Counted from the first letter of the stretch, positions 25,308 to 37,065 are shown. The stretch is DNA of 64,000 nucleotides from Fomes fomentarius (GCA_022606135.1 JABYQN010000007.1:1798001-1862000); one strand, 5' to 3'. The notes: a model not told the origin generated them from the sequence alone. A program made the numbers and translations.

Positions 25308-28159
25308 AGTAGCCGTTCTACACGTCCCTGCTGAACATGTGATCTATTCTGCACACTATGGTTATGTGTACTGCATGGCGCTCTTGCCCAGCACCCGCGA
25401 AGGATCCGATCACGTTCTTGATGAAAAGGGTGAAGGTCATCATCTGCAGTTGGTGACCGGCAGTGGCGACTCGACGGTAAAAGTAAGTAGTGTGACGAAC
25501 ATCAGGCCAAAGAGAAGAGGACTCACGTAGCCTGATGAAGCTGTGGCAGCTTCCGGAGGGCAACTAATGAGAGGCAGCTCCACAGCTCCTTCATACATTC
25601 GACTGCAGTGCTGCTGCTGTGCTCGCGCTCACTGTACGTGGAGACACAGTCTACGCCGGATGTCAAGATGGCCTCGTCAAAGTCTGGGACCTCGAGACGC
25701 GCACGCTCGTACGCACGCTGCTGGTCGTCGAGGTTGGTCGCTCGTCCTAGGCGGACTACTCATGTACTGACATTGCCTCGGTCTAGAACGTCGATATACT
25801 GTCGTTGTCGATGTTACACTCGGATTTGTATGTATGCTCAGCCAACGGCGAGATTCAGGAAGGTTAATGATATACAATGCAATCTTGGACACCTGGGACT
25901 CAAGTATCTGCTGTAGCGGTGGTCTTCCGCTTTCGAGCTGACAGAGTCGTGGAAGGGCCACAATGGTATCGTTCTTTCGGCCATTGTCACTCGACTGTCA
26001 TCCTCGTGTCCCCGAACCGAAGAAAAATCTGCCCTGGTAACCGGTGGCAACGATGATATGATTACAGTACGCTGTGACAGAAGTCACCTCTGCGTGCGAT
26101 GAATTCACCACCTGTAGATATGGGAAGCTACCCCTCCCATGCCAAGCACTCGCACGTTGGTATCCGACATCCACGGATTCGGCGACTACACTGATATCTC
26201 AAGTGGCATCAATGGTGAGAATCAACGACTTGTGTTGCTCCTTCAACACGCTTGCATGAGTGTGACCTGGCCCGTGCCATGCAGATATCCTTATTCACGC
26301 TCTGGGGAAGTTTGTTTCCATCCCGAGTGTGAGCAATTCGCTCGCGCACAAAGAAGATTGTCGGCAGGCCGCAATATGGCTCCGCAAGTGCTTTACACAG
26401 CTCGGTGCGGAGGCCTCACTGGTGAGCGCATGGTCCTCATCAGCCCCTCTACTCCCCAATCGACATCAATATAGCTACCGACCGGAGAAATGACTAATCC
26501 CATAGTCCTTGCAACGTTCCATGGGGCACAGACGTCCATCTCCAAACCTCGTATTCTGTTCTACGGACACTACGATGTCATCTCTGCGCGTCGAGAAGGC
26601 TGGACATCAGATCCATTCACACTGACAGGACGGAACGGCTACCTGTATGGGCGTGGTGCGACTGACAACAAGGGTCCCGTCATGGCCGTGGCATGCGCCG
26701 CAACTGACTTGCATGCGCAAAGAGCGCTTGGCGTGGATCTGGTGATGTTGGTGGAAGGTGAGGAGGAGGCGGGAAGCGGAGGATTCGTGGAGACTGTCAG
26801 GCGGCACAAGGTACTCTTTTGATGGTGCGTTCGTCATCTGTACTGAAGGTTATATTTTGCAGGAGACCATCGGACCCATTGACGCGATTTTGGTCAGGTA
26901 TGTCGCGGCGCTGTATCCTCTTATGGCACCTGACTTGCTGGTAGCAACTCGACGTGGATAGCAGAGGACACACCGTGTATCGCATATGGTATGCGAGGCG
27001 TGATCCATTGTAATGTTACGGTGAGTAGCTTCGGTTTCTGGATTTGGATTGCAAGCGGGGTTGTCTTACATATTGGAAGATTTTCAATGAGGGCCCTGAC
27101 CTCCACTCTGGTGTGGATGGTGGTGTCGCACGAGAACCTATGCTCGATATGTTCGTGTCCTTCCGTGTTCCTTGCAATTGTCACTCACCATCAATGGTAG
27201 GGTGAAGTTGCTCGGGACACTCACAGATGACGAGAACAAAGTGGCCATCCCGCATTTCTGTGAGTGATGCCTCGTAGCCGTAGTTCATGTCTGAAATCAT
27301 CATCCGTAGATAATAGTGTCCGCCCAGTATCTGGGGAGGAGAAACGATCATATACGGTCCTTTCCAGAGTCACGCAGACACCAGCTTCTTTACTTGCGAC
27401 ACGGTGGCATGAGCCCTCCCTTACTGTGCACAACGTCGGGATGACTGGGCCGACAAGTAAGTTGTCAGATCGACTAGGTTGCGCTCTTGTCATTGAGATG
27501 ATTATTACCATTACCAGAGTCGACGGTGATCTCTTCCAGAGTGACAGCGCATGTCTCGTTCCGAATCGTCCCAGATCAGGACCTCGAGACTATCGCAACA
27601 AGCGTGCGAGAGCATCTTGTGACGCATTTCGGACAGATGAAGTCAGCAAACCGGATCAATGTGAGATCTCACACCGAGTCTATTGATGGTGACTGAACGA
27701 GTGAGGGTCGGTCCTGTTCAGGTCACTATTGATCGTGTTGCCGACTGGTGGCTTGGCAACCTCGACGATACATGGTTCCATGCGTTGGAAGATGGAGTGG
27801 GTTGTGGAGCCGTTGCACATCAGAGAAGGAGGAGTGAGTGCATGCATTCAATCGAGGTCTGCTGGTACTGACATCCATACCTTCAGTTCCGGCACTCGAA
27901 AAAGAGTTCGCGTGTCATGCACTCCACCTCCCTCTGGGACAGAGCACAGTACGTTTGTGTTACAGCCCGTTGTCGATCTGTTGTTGATATGGTGCGGACA
28001 ATGATCTAGGATCAAGCACACCTAGCGGACGAACGAATATCGCTGTCAAACTTGTGCCGGGGCAAGTGTGTCGTGGAGCGTTTCCTCACTAACGTCGCTG
28101 ACGTGCCCCACACGTCAACAACGGAGACAACTAAGATAGTAGCTGACCCGCGAACGTGA
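25308..28159 (+). pseudogene. Inverted, 5'-truncated and frameshifted second copy of DUG2
   Basis: This plus-strand stretch matches the minus-strand DUG2 gene exon for exon and keeps its introns, so it is a DNA-level duplicate rather than a retrocopy. It begins mid-exon ([20 protein letters not shown]), so the start codon and the first WD40 blades are missing. The M20 motifs [16 protein letters not shown] and [10 protein letters not shown] are preserved. Lesions: an 11-bp deletion relative to the intact copy at about 27,793-27,797 shifts the frame, and the donor after the exon ending CSANGEIQ is GAAGGT instead of GT. The last exon ([15 protein letters not shown]) ends at TGA 28,157-28,159. 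In-frame splice sites elsewhere suggest fairly slow or recent decay. A truncated protein could still be made. Confidence 0.9.
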
Positions 28160-28848
28160 CTCCTTCGTTTAAACCCTTCGTGTTCACAATTTGCGAAGTG
28201 ATGATACACAGACTATAGAATAGATTTCCATTCAGGCTACGAATTGTCATTTTTCGGATTCTTCAATCAGTGCTGCACACCTGGAGAGAGCGATCAGCAT
28301 GTTACTCCATGAAGCTCAACCATGTAATTGGGTCAGGATCCTCAAGCGTATATAGAAGACCAGGGTATTTGTCGTCTGCAGCATCCGACTGGTGCACAGC
28401 AAGAAATTCATCAGAAACACGAAGCAGGACTGAACTCACCCTATGCTGCAGTCCAGTCGCTCATCGTGGTGGAAGACAAGGCCGGACTAAGGTTGAACGT
28501 TGAACAACAGTGGCTATCCGCGAAAAAAAAGTGACCAAATATGCGCAAGCAGACCGTTGTCAACGGACATCACGTGATCAGAAGTTAACTCAAGTCTTTC
28601 AAAGGCTAGTCTCGTGCCCTGACGTTCTACAGGACAACTCTGTTGCTTACAAACCTCACAATACTCGGGAGATGCAGCACAACAGAGTTCAATAGCCGAT
28701 TAGAGGACATCTTGAATTTTCGCACGCAAGGTTGGAGAGGTTGAACGAGCGTCGAGGAGTAGTGTGAGCTCGATCTTCAACTTATTCGTCTGATCAATGC
28801 GAATCATGCCGTACCCCAGGCCTGGTGATTAGGTATCTGTCTACTGCA
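28160..28848. other. Intergenic upstream of the methyltransferase
   Basis: No recognisable gene or repeat. It may contain a short upstream exon of the methyltransferase gene, but none could be joined convincingly. Confidence 0.4.
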
Positions 28849-30671
28849 ATGCAGATCGATGTCATGCTGCAGGAGATACTAGACCTCATCCGTCACCCTC
28901 TCGTCAGAACAATTTACGCCATACATCCAAATGACCTCGGTACACTCTCCTTCGATCCCCCGATCGAGTGGAGGGAATGGTGGGACTGGGCAGGTAATTG
29001 TGACTCGGACTTGGGCATCGAAGAGCAACAACACCTGGAGACGCCAAAAGCAGACTCAAAGCACTTATGGCTCAATGTACTTCACTACTACGACTCCCGT
29101 TCGACTAGTTCGGTGCCTCGACGGACATACGGCGAACTCATCCCTCCCGCTCTGCGATCCCTCATCAACGACACATGCAAATTCTCGCTTCCCCGAGACG
29201 TTGGTCGCCGTTTAGCCACTGGTGATTCGAGGTCTGATTACACCGCCATACCGTCAGGACAAGGAGCAAGTACGCATTCACTCCCAGGAATGTCCCCCAA
29301 AAAGGCGCATGAAGTACTCGAAATGGCCCGGTTCATCCAAGCACTCCTCCCCTCGACTCCACTGTCTGGCAACATCAAGCATGCAGTTGACATCGGGGCG
29401 GGTCAAGTTCGTCTCTCCTCTTCGTCCTTTAACCAATAATGTGACCGGGGGACGGCGCAAAATCACTCAATGCTGACACATCTGCCTAGGCCTATCTGTC
29501 CCGGATGCTGCGTGACAATCTTGGAATGCATGTCCTCGCTCTCGACTGGAGCGAAATACAGATACAAGGTGCAGCTCGCAAGGACGCACCAAAGGCCAGC
29601 CGCCTATCGCAACGCAATAACAAAAGCAAATCCCACCCTATCGCCCAACTGCATCCGCAAGACCATGGTCCTCCATCATCAGGCGGCTCTTTGACGTACG
29701 TCAGCGCGCAAATCGAAGAGAAATCGCTTTTGTCCTCGATAAACGCATGGATGGGTTGCGGCGGGGAGCATTCGGTTGCTTCTGCTACCTCACGGACGCC
29801 GGTCCTGTTCGTCGCCCTCCATGCATGTGGCTCCCTTACCCCCGACATCCTCCGAGCATTCGTCACAGCTTGGAGGGATCATACGATATCCTCCTCGGCC
29901 TCCTGGACACCGCAAGGGGCGGTGGTCGTCGGCTGCTGCTACAACATGATGCGTTCCGCAGGTGAGAGTTCCATGGACCTTCTGAAGGGTATCGTGACCG
30001 ATCCTGATACAGACTTCCCGCTCTCCCGCGTATTTCGTGCCTGCAGGGGCGCGGACGGGTTCACACTCAGTCCAAACCACCTTCAGCTTGCTGCACAGGT
30101 CCCGGGGCAGTGGATTCAGTCAGAGGAGAGCTTGCAGGAGGCGAAGCTTGCGATGAGGAAGGTTGTTTGGCGCGCACTCGTCGAAGACGAACTGCGAAAG
30201 GTCGAGCAAGATGGTAAGCATGCGCGTAGGTCGACGGCGACAGCCTCAGAGCCGAACGCCAGGACTGCCCGTCCACGGCTTGGGAGGCTGAACGACGCCG
30301 TATATGCCGATTGGGATACATTCATCAGTACCGTGCGTGGGAAATTGGGTGTCAATGCGAAAACTGTAGCAAGGCCCGACGCGAGAATAGAGAGACGAAT
30401 AGAGGTCTTCCATACTCTCAGGTGCATCCTCGGACCAGTGGTGGAGAGCCTCATCCTGCTCGACCGTTTGGCATGGGTACAGGAGGAGCTACAGGCTAGT
30501 CCGGATCTTGTACATCTCACCTGTTGTCCTGATTCATTGGCGTCATACTCCTAGGGCCTACCCTTCGTCGTCGAGCTCGTCAACCTCTTTGACCAAGCCA
30601 CAGGAAGTGGACGAAATGTAGCCATTGTGATCCGCCCCGTCCTCGAACATGCACAGGCCTCTCAGATGTAG
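28849..30671 (+). CDS. METTL25/RRNAD1-type methyltransferase-domain protein
   Basis: A predicted SAM-dependent methyltransferase of the METTL25 family (fungal homologues of human METTL25/RRNAD1). Exons 28849-29406, 29490-30509 and 30555-30671 join in frame to 564 aa. SAM motif I spans the first splice (HAVDIGAGQ then AYLSRML), followed by HVLALDWS. Later family blocks are LFVALHACGSLTPDILRAF, VVVGCCYNMM and DFPLSRVFRA, and a conserved tail (LLDRLAWVQEELQ, then after an intron VELVNLFDQATGSGRNVAIV) ends at TAG 30,669-30,671. The start is the first in-frame ATG; an upstream exon is possible. The substrate is not known from the sequence. Confidence 0.87.
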
Positions 30672-31013
30672 CACCTCGAGTAGTTACAGCGAGACGAAGG
30701 GTTCCAATTTACAAATCTTTCTATCAAAGCATTGATATACATAGAGCCGAGAAGTGATAGCATTGATGGACGGACAAACGGAGAGAACCTGACCTGGCCG
30801 AGCTGGGGGACGGTATGCGATAGTGAAGGCTGCTACATGTGAGAAACAGACGACGGTGCGAGTACAGCACAGATGATTAATGAGAGAAGATGGGGAGGGA
30901 GTGAGTCAGCGGATGTTTAGGAGAAGTCTTGAAGAAAATTGTCCGTGATGATTCATACGATGCGAGGTAACTTCAAATATTGGTCGACGCAAATCACGAT
31001 GTGGGTCCTATTA
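30672..31013. other. Convergent 3' intergenic region
   Basis: About 340 bp between the stop codons of the methyltransferase (+) and the RING-H2 gene (-). It is relatively A-rich on the plus strand. Nothing coding is seen. Confidence 0.5.
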
Positions 31014-34000
31014 TCAAGACGAGGATAGGTCGCTCGCAGTCGAAACACCCTAAGGGCCGCGTATCAGCTAGAGATGGGGCGTGATAAGCTTTGACTCAAC
31101 TCACCCTCGTCCGGCATGCTGGACAGTTGTTTCGTCCGACTTGTAGCCATTTGTCGACACATTCCCTATGGAATGCGTGCTTACATGCCATCAGGCGTAG
31201 TTCATCTTCGGCCGCATAATCGTCCAAGCAAATGAGACACTGTTCGGACAAATGAATATATATTGAGTACAAGGAATAGGGCGACGTACGCGATCGACGC
31301 AGTTGGATGCGACCTTGCCTTGTCGCTCATACTCCTCGAGCTCACTCGACTGGATGACCTGCAGGCCCGACTTGTCAATGTCTTCGCGAGTCGCAACTGG
31401 CGGCTTGACTTGTCCAAGGAGCTCAGCAAGTTCCCTGCAGGCCGCGTCAGTACCAACAAGATTTAGAAGGTGGGTAGGTGACGCGTACCACAGCGCCTCG
31501 TACGAGTCCAAATTATCCGAGCCGGTGACCATATGGTGATTCGGAGGATAATAGCCTATAGGAAAGGCGAGTTTCAATACACGCAGCCACACAGTCGGCA
31601 GCCATTTGGAAGATGCCAACTCACCTCCGATGACGTAGATCAAGAACGTCCGCGACCCTGTGCCCTCAGCCGCCCTGTTAGTCCCGGAGCCACCTCTCCT
31701 CCCCGGACGCAGGTTTCGCAACGCACTGGCAGCACGGGACTGCCAACTGCCACGCCCACGCGGTGTCGCCGCACCCGATGACGCTGACCTATCTAACGGT
31801 GCGTACTGGCTTTCGTCAAACGACGACGCTGATGCATGCCTCCCGTCACGGTCGATGTCGCGTAAGTCGCTCTGTGCAGCATCAGACTCGGGGGAATGCG
31901 CGTGCCCGTGTGCCTGGCCCATGTCAACTGATTGGAGTCCGACAACGATGACGGGTACCACCATGTTCGAGCTGGCGTCGCCAGCTGGGGGTGAAGACGA
32001 TGTAGCCGCCGGTGTAGAGTCTGCGTCGTTTGCGTCTGGATCAGGAGAGGGTGAAGCTGCAGATGCAGAGGAAGAGGGGAGCGGTGATCCGGCAGACGGA
32101 GGCTGATGGGGAGAGTCTGGGTCGTGGAGGGCAGGTGGGGAAAGACCTGTGGGGACAGATGGAGATAGGGGGATCGAAGGCGACGTCGTGGCCGCAGCGT
32201 GGCCCGCGACCTGGCTCGCGGGGATGGGTTGGAAGCGATACAATCTCCAGAGATTAATGCCCGGCGGACCACGATCCGCGGTACCGTGCTCTTCGCGCGT
32301 GCTGTCCCCTGGAGCGCCGTGATCGACACGATTGGGGTGCACGGTTGTGGAAGCGGGCATGGGAGTAGGCGTGCGAGTGGAGACAGTATCTTCGTAGATA
32401 TCATCTTCATCTCGGTCTTCGTCCTCGGAATCTGATACGTCTTCGAGTGGTGGCGGCTCGTTGTCGTCATTGTCGTCGTCGTCATCATCGACGCGCATAG
32501 GCAGCTCGTCGAACAATGGGAGACGAGCACTCGCAGTGTCATCCGTGCTTCTCCCACGCAATTGTTGCTCATTGCGGAGAGATGTGAGCGGTGATCCCGT
32601 ACTGATGCCATCTTCAGATAGAGCAACACGGAGATCGGCCTGCAAATTGAGGAGGAATCGCTCAAAGCTGTCCTCCGGAGGAAGAGAGCGCCCAGTGAGA
32701 ATGCTATCTGATCGCGTCTCGCCATTGGCCAGACTTTGTGGGTCAGAGTTCTGTCCCGTAGTGCCAGAGCCATCACCATTGAGACCTAACCCGATGTTGA
32801 GGGCTCGGGCCATTTCCGCTAACATGATTTCACCCGGGCGCATGTTCCCTTGCTCTTCATTATTGGCCTGGGTTTCTTCAGTGGAGTTGGACGGACTGTT
32901 ACGGTTCAAACCGAGGCGCTCTCGAAAGCTCTCCCAGACGTTTCGTATTCGCTCGCGACCTTCGCGTGGCTGGGGCGTATGGATGGGAGTTAAAGCGGGC
33001 GGAGCTGGTGGTTGGGCAGCAACGGGGTCGAGCCCGAACCCAGGCAAACTTCTGAAACCTTCGCCCCCACCCAAGCCAGCCGTTGGGGTGGGCGACATTG
33101 GTCGGGGTATTCCGGACGGTGGCGGACCATTGGAGTCGGCATTGGCTTGGTATCCCAAGCTGGGAGAGAAGAGAGATGCCGCGGTCGCTGCAGCTGCCAC
33201 ACTGTATAGGCGTTAGTATGCCAATTGAACGAACTATTGTGACGAGTGTACCTGAGCAAGGTCCCGAGCACGTCGATGCTGCCGGGTGATAGCGGACGAG
33301 GGCGAATGTCACTGTCTTGACTTGAGCGCTGCTCTGCGTCCGATGTTGGTGGCGAATCTTCATCGGAAGAGAAGACATCAGATGAGAATGAGTCTTGTAG
33401 GGTGCTGGAGGCGTCAGTGGTGGTGAATCCAGAGTCGCTCGTAGGGCCAGAGTTGGGATCGGGTGTCGGAGAGCGGCGATTGAGCATGGTACTGGTTCTA
33501 GGAATGAATGCAGAAAGCCGACTTCTCGCACTCTGTCGTTCCTCGGAATTGCTGCCAGATCGTGGAGTGGAAGAGGAGCGAGGGAGAGACATGGGGGGTG
33601 CCATGGATGGATTGATTGAATTTGGTCGGATGGAACGAGAGGCTGAAGACGACTGAGTTATGGGTGGATTGTCGCTGGTGTTGACGACGCCCTGTACGAC
33701 GACAAGGGGACCCGGAGGTTGGAAGTGGCGAGGGAGTTGAGGTGGCGAATCAGAGGATGAAGGCTCGGAACTTGACTGAGCAGGCATGACGGGGTCGAGC
33801 AGAGGAGGGGGGCTTTGGCCATCGCGTGAGCTGCCTTGAACGAAGGGCTTATCGTGCGTATGGGAGAGAAAGTCGTCGAGGTCGCGCTCTATCTGGTCGG
33901 CATGCTCGATGTCATTGTGAGCGGAGAGCTCATCTGGTTGTGGGGGCTTGGGAGGGTCAAGGAAATCGGGAGGATCCGGGTGGGGTGGGTGGTCGGAAAG

Positions 34001-34513
34001 GGATGACTGTGAGGGGTACAAAGAATGCTGCGTTGTGGAAGGACCCGCGGAGGCGGTAGAGACTGGAGGGCAAGGAGTGAGGGAGAATGGAGAGTGTGCA
34101 AGGTCAGCAGAAGATGGGTTGGATGTAAGGTGCTCTTCAGGAATGAGATGATGAGCATCCGGGGAGAGGGAGGAAGGGAAGGGGAGGGGATCATTGTCAT
34201 TGGTGGACTCTGGAAGATCTTGCAGAGTGGCGGGGGATTTAGGAACTCTGCTGGAGCGCCATCTCTTTCGGATAGAAGAGGGGGAGTCGCGAGGAGCAGA
34301 ATGGTCTTGTGTGGGGCGAGAATGGGGAAGGAGAGAGCGAACGCTGCGGCGAAAAGATGAGCGGCGCGAGGTCTTTGAGGAAACGGAGGCTGAAGTAGCT
34401 CCAGAGTCTGTGCGGCCACGATGGACGGGCTGAGAGTGTGGGTTGGAGGGCGACGGGTCTTGTTGAGGTAACGGGGAGGGTGCCGGTCTGCTGCGGGAAT
34501 TGGCCTGACCCAT
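31014..34513 (-). CDS. Large RING-H2 finger protein, probable E3 ubiquitin ligase
   Basis: Six exons (34513-33252, 33201-31625, 31555-31489, 31434-31290, 31239-31105, 31049-31014) join in frame to 1073 aa. About 900 N-terminal residues are low-complexity, rich in Ser/Pro, with acidic runs (DDDDDDNDDNEPPP and DSEDEDRDEDD near 32,400-32,490), likely disordered. An ordered segment follows: FLIYVIGGYYPPNHHMVTG, YEALWELAELLGQVKPPVA, then the RING-H2 finger CLICLDDY...MACKHAFHRECVDKWLQ...CPACRTR, with all eight metal ligands (C-x2-C-x14-C-x-H-x2-H-x2-C-x11-C-x2-C). The RING is almost at the C-terminus. No transmembrane segment is evident. Biological targets are unknown. Confidence 0.88.
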
Positions 34514-34805
34514 GAGCAGGCGAGGGAGGACTAGGAGGAGGTAAAGTAGGGTGGATATGTTCGAGGTTGAGTACTAGTAGATCCGATAACAATACGGAAG
34601 TCGTTGCCGGCGACGAGAGGGCGACGGGAGTCGGTGGAGGAGAGACAAGTCGAAGATGAGCCTCGTCGGATGAGCTCAGAGTCAGGTGGCTGTAACAGAC
34701 GCCTATATCACGTGCACTATATGCGCTGTTGTCGACTCCTGAGCCTGCAGCAGCACAGCGACTCGCCACGCTCTCTCTCAGCTGCCTCTCTCAGCCCCGG
34801 ACAAG
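34514..34805. promoter_or_regulatory. Bidirectional promoter region
   Basis: About 290 bp between the divergent starts of the RING-H2 gene (-) and the mitochondrial ribosomal protein gene (+). No specific factor site is claimed. Confidence 0.4.
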
Positions 34806-35708
34806 ATGAGTGTGCAGCCTGCGACGCGTATTACTCGCCTCGCCGCCACCGCAGGCCGCACCGTGCGTCGCACCGTGCCAGCACCTTCCCGCAAACCACT
34901 CAAGCGCGACGACCACGGTCTCCCCATCCCCCATGTCAATCTCATCGTCCGCGACACTCACCGCAGCCGTCTCGCTGATCACTACCATACCACCCTCCAG
35001 GATGACATTCTCTACATGACCTACGCCCATGAACCTACTCCTCGCCTACCTCCCCGGCCTGTCCGTCTCGCATACGACCCCAACGATCCATACACAAAAC
35101 ACCGTCACAACCCCCCTCTCGGCGGAAACAGGTGGTCCAAGCAGCCTCCACCACCTTCCTCTCCCGACAATATCGTTCAGCTTGAACGCATCCAGATTCA
35201 CTCCCAGATCAAGCAGGCTGCCGCATCTCGCACAAACTTGCTCGGTCCTATCATGGCCCTCCGCGCCATCTCGGGAGCAACTGAGAAGGGTGGAGGTCAG
35301 CACACCGCCGAGGGTGTCCAGCTCGTCAAGGGTCGCAAGAACCTCCAGGGCTGGGTCCGACCAGGCATCCCAGTTGGTGTCAAGGTCGACCTCAAGGGCA
35401 ATCAGATGTGGGACTTCCTCAGCGTTCTCGTAGAGTTCGTCCTCCCCCGTCTCCGCGATTTCCAGGGAATTTCTCTCGAGGGTCCCTCACAGCGCCTCGA
35501 CAAGATGAATTCTGCATCTGGCGTCGTCTCTTTTGGTCTTCCTCCTACCGCCCTTGGCCTCTTTCCCCAAATCGAGGTCAACTTCGACGCCTATCCACAG
35601 ACTTTTGGTATGCACATACACTTTATCACCAACGCTAAAGGCGTCGGTGCTCAAAATCGCGCGAGGGCATTGCTTTCCGGCTTCCAGATTCCGTTTGCAA
35701 GGTCTTAG
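34806..35708 (+). CDS. MRPL7: Mitochondrial large-subunit ribosomal protein uL5m
   Basis: An intronless 300-aa protein. The basic, Ala/Thr-rich N-terminus (MSVQPATRITRLAATAGRTV) fits a mitochondrial presequence. The uL5 fold is visible in the C-terminal half: GVKVDLKGNQMWDFLSVLVE, VLPRLRDFQGISLEG, GVVSFGLPPTALGLFPQIEV and GMHIHFITNAKG. uL5 contacts 5S rRNA in bacteria and sits at the central protuberance in mitoribosomes. The gene is complete, with no lesion. Confidence 0.93.
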   Translation: MSVQPATRITRLAATAGRTVRRTVPAPSRKPLKRDDHGLPIPHVNLIVRDTHRSRLADHYHTTLQDDILYMTYAHEPTPRLPPRPVRLAYDPNDPYTKHRHNPPLGGNRWSKQPPPPSSPDNIVQLERIQIHSQIKQAAASRTNLLGPIMALRAISGATEKGGGQHTAEGVQLVKGRKNLQGWVRPGIPVGVKVDLKGNQMWDFLSVLVEFVLPRLRDFQGISLEGPSQRLDKMNSASGVVSFGLPPTALGLFPQIEVNFDAYPQTFGMHIHFITNAKGVGAQNRARALLSGFQIPFARS

Positions 35709-36085
35709 GGTGAGTATCCTTATGCTCGTTCATTGAGACATCCCTCTGACCGAGCTTCTAGAGTTTCCACACTAGATGTTATTACAGTCGTATAATCACA
35801 CAGCCTTTTCCATAAGCAAACGGAATGCAGGAATCTCGATATAAGTTTTGTTTTGCCCGAACAAATAATAAGTTGTGACCCTCCGGGGCGGTCCTGGACA
35901 CTCCCATGAGCGTGGTACGACGGTAGCGGCACAAGATAACCGATCAGTTGGCAGGGGGATTCTGCCGCGGGTCAGATGCGGACGTGATCCATTTCCTCGC
36001 CTCTCTTGACCCTCGAGTCTCTTCTAGGTCTCTACGCTGACTCTTCGAATACACAAGTTCCCTCCATCAACACGACACTCTTTAG
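35709..36085. other. Intergenic
   Basis: Holds the uL5m 3' UTR and the presumed promoter of the next small gene fragment. No repeat or gene is seen. Confidence 0.45.
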
Positions 36086-36315
36086 ATGCTCTCCAACTGG
36101 AAGAAACAACATCGCTTTAGTTTTGACCTCCCGTCCACTGTGATCGCCAGAGGCGTTTCGACTGACAAGGCCTGTGGAGTGAGTAGCACTCAGCTGTGTT
36201 AACACCTCTCTCCATGGCGTTTTGGTAGTGCTCCGTCATGTGTGGCATCGCGTCAACTGCCGCAGGCTTTATCGGCTCTGTCGGAGAGAACGTTGCTGTA
36301 TCCTCTGCTCGGTAA
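36086..36315 (+). pseudogene. 5' fragment of an unidentified host gene cut by the transposon island
   Basis: An ATG at 36,086 opens MLSNWKKQHRFSFDLPSTV. A good intron (36,179-36,228, GTGAGT...TAG) leads to an in-frame second exon, CSVMCGIASTAAGFIGSVGE. The frame stops at TAA 36,313-36,315, but GTAAAG at 36,312 could equally be the next splice donor, with a SINE beginning some 35 bp later. I recognise no family. Either this is a tiny protein of 59 aa, or the first two exons of a gene whose remainder lies beyond the repeats or is lost. Confidence 0.45.
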
Positions 36316-36344
36316 AGCTGATCTTACACCTATTTCACTGGTGA

Positions 36345-36560
36345 ATGGGTCTTTGGTGAAGTGCTCTCCAGCATCTTACTTGGCGCCTTGTGCCTGGGTT
36401 TGATTCCTGCCAGTGGCAACCTTTTTGCGATCCTGCCCTGTCCCCAAGCCTGCTTTTTCGGGAAATCAAGTGCCTGCATCCATATCTCCCACCTATTACA
36501 CACCCAAATGAAAATGTGCTTGTGGACTTATCGGGTCAACAGTTATGGTCCCCAATTATC
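36345..36560 (+). mobile_element. tRNA-derived SINE copy
   Basis: It carries an A-box-like TTTGGTGAAGTGCTC (about 36,352-36,366) and a B-box-like GGGTTTGATTCCTGC (36,395-36,409) at tRNA-like spacing. The body follows (CCCCAAGCCTGC, GGGAAATCAAGTGCCTGCAT, CCATATCTCCC) and is shared with other copies in this window. It is the leftmost transposon of the island. Confidence 0.65.
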
Positions 36561-36928
36561 TGGCATATTCTGTGCTGATAACATCAGAACAGAATGTGTG
36601 AGGTAATTCGCATAACAATGACATCATAATAGAAGTTAAATCTCCCCAACATATGTTACCATGTATCCTGCAGTTATCAGATGGGTGCCTGATCACACCA
36701 AGGATTTGAAGTGGTGTCTCTTATGGGTGCACCATTCCCCTTTCATCTTCTGGCATTTCATCACTGGTTGTCAAGCATATGTAGCCTACTAGTGTCTATG
36801 TACTGATTTTTAGCCAGAATGAAGGAGAACTGGACTCTCCATTGAGCTTGCTCTTGGGGGAGGAGATGAAAATTTTGACCAAGTCCAGCAAGGACAATAT
36901 CATATCTTATGTACAATAAAGCTTTCTC
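36561..36928. repeat. AT-rich repetitive filler
   Basis: No coding potential. Around 36,845-36,905 a segment matches, in inverted orientation, parts of 49,240-49,300 and 49,860-49,920 (the motif CCTTGCTGGACTTGG when read on the minus strand), so it belongs to the same repeat layer. Confidence 0.5.
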
Positions 36929-37065
36929 AAGGTGGCATGAAGCAGTGGTCACAACTATGCATAATGCAGTTTGATTTGGGTGCAGTTTGTGAGTTCAATT
37001 CTATGCAGTGCATTGCATTTTTCAATCATGCCCAAGCTGCCTACTTTGGGGAATCAAGTGCTTGC
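36929..37065 (+). mobile_element. tRNA-derived SINE fragment
   Basis: A-box-like GGCATGAAGCAGTGGTC (about 36,933-36,949) and B-box-like GAGTTCAATTCTATG (36,991-37,005), then CCCAAGCTGCC and GGGGAATCAAGTGCTTG, the body shared with other copies here. Divergent and probably truncated. Confidence 0.55.

Noticed and set aside
25234..25530. Intact short protein starting at ATG 25,234
   Set aside because: The first 25 or so residues have no counterpart in DUG2 and overlap the CBP3 promoter side. The frame is the truncated DUG2 copy running in from unrelated sequence.
7164..28159. Biosynthetic or resistance gene cluster around the ABC transporter
   Set aside because: The neighbours (SCC2, Sec14, YPD1, CBP3) are unrelated housekeeping genes, and no biosynthetic enzyme is present.
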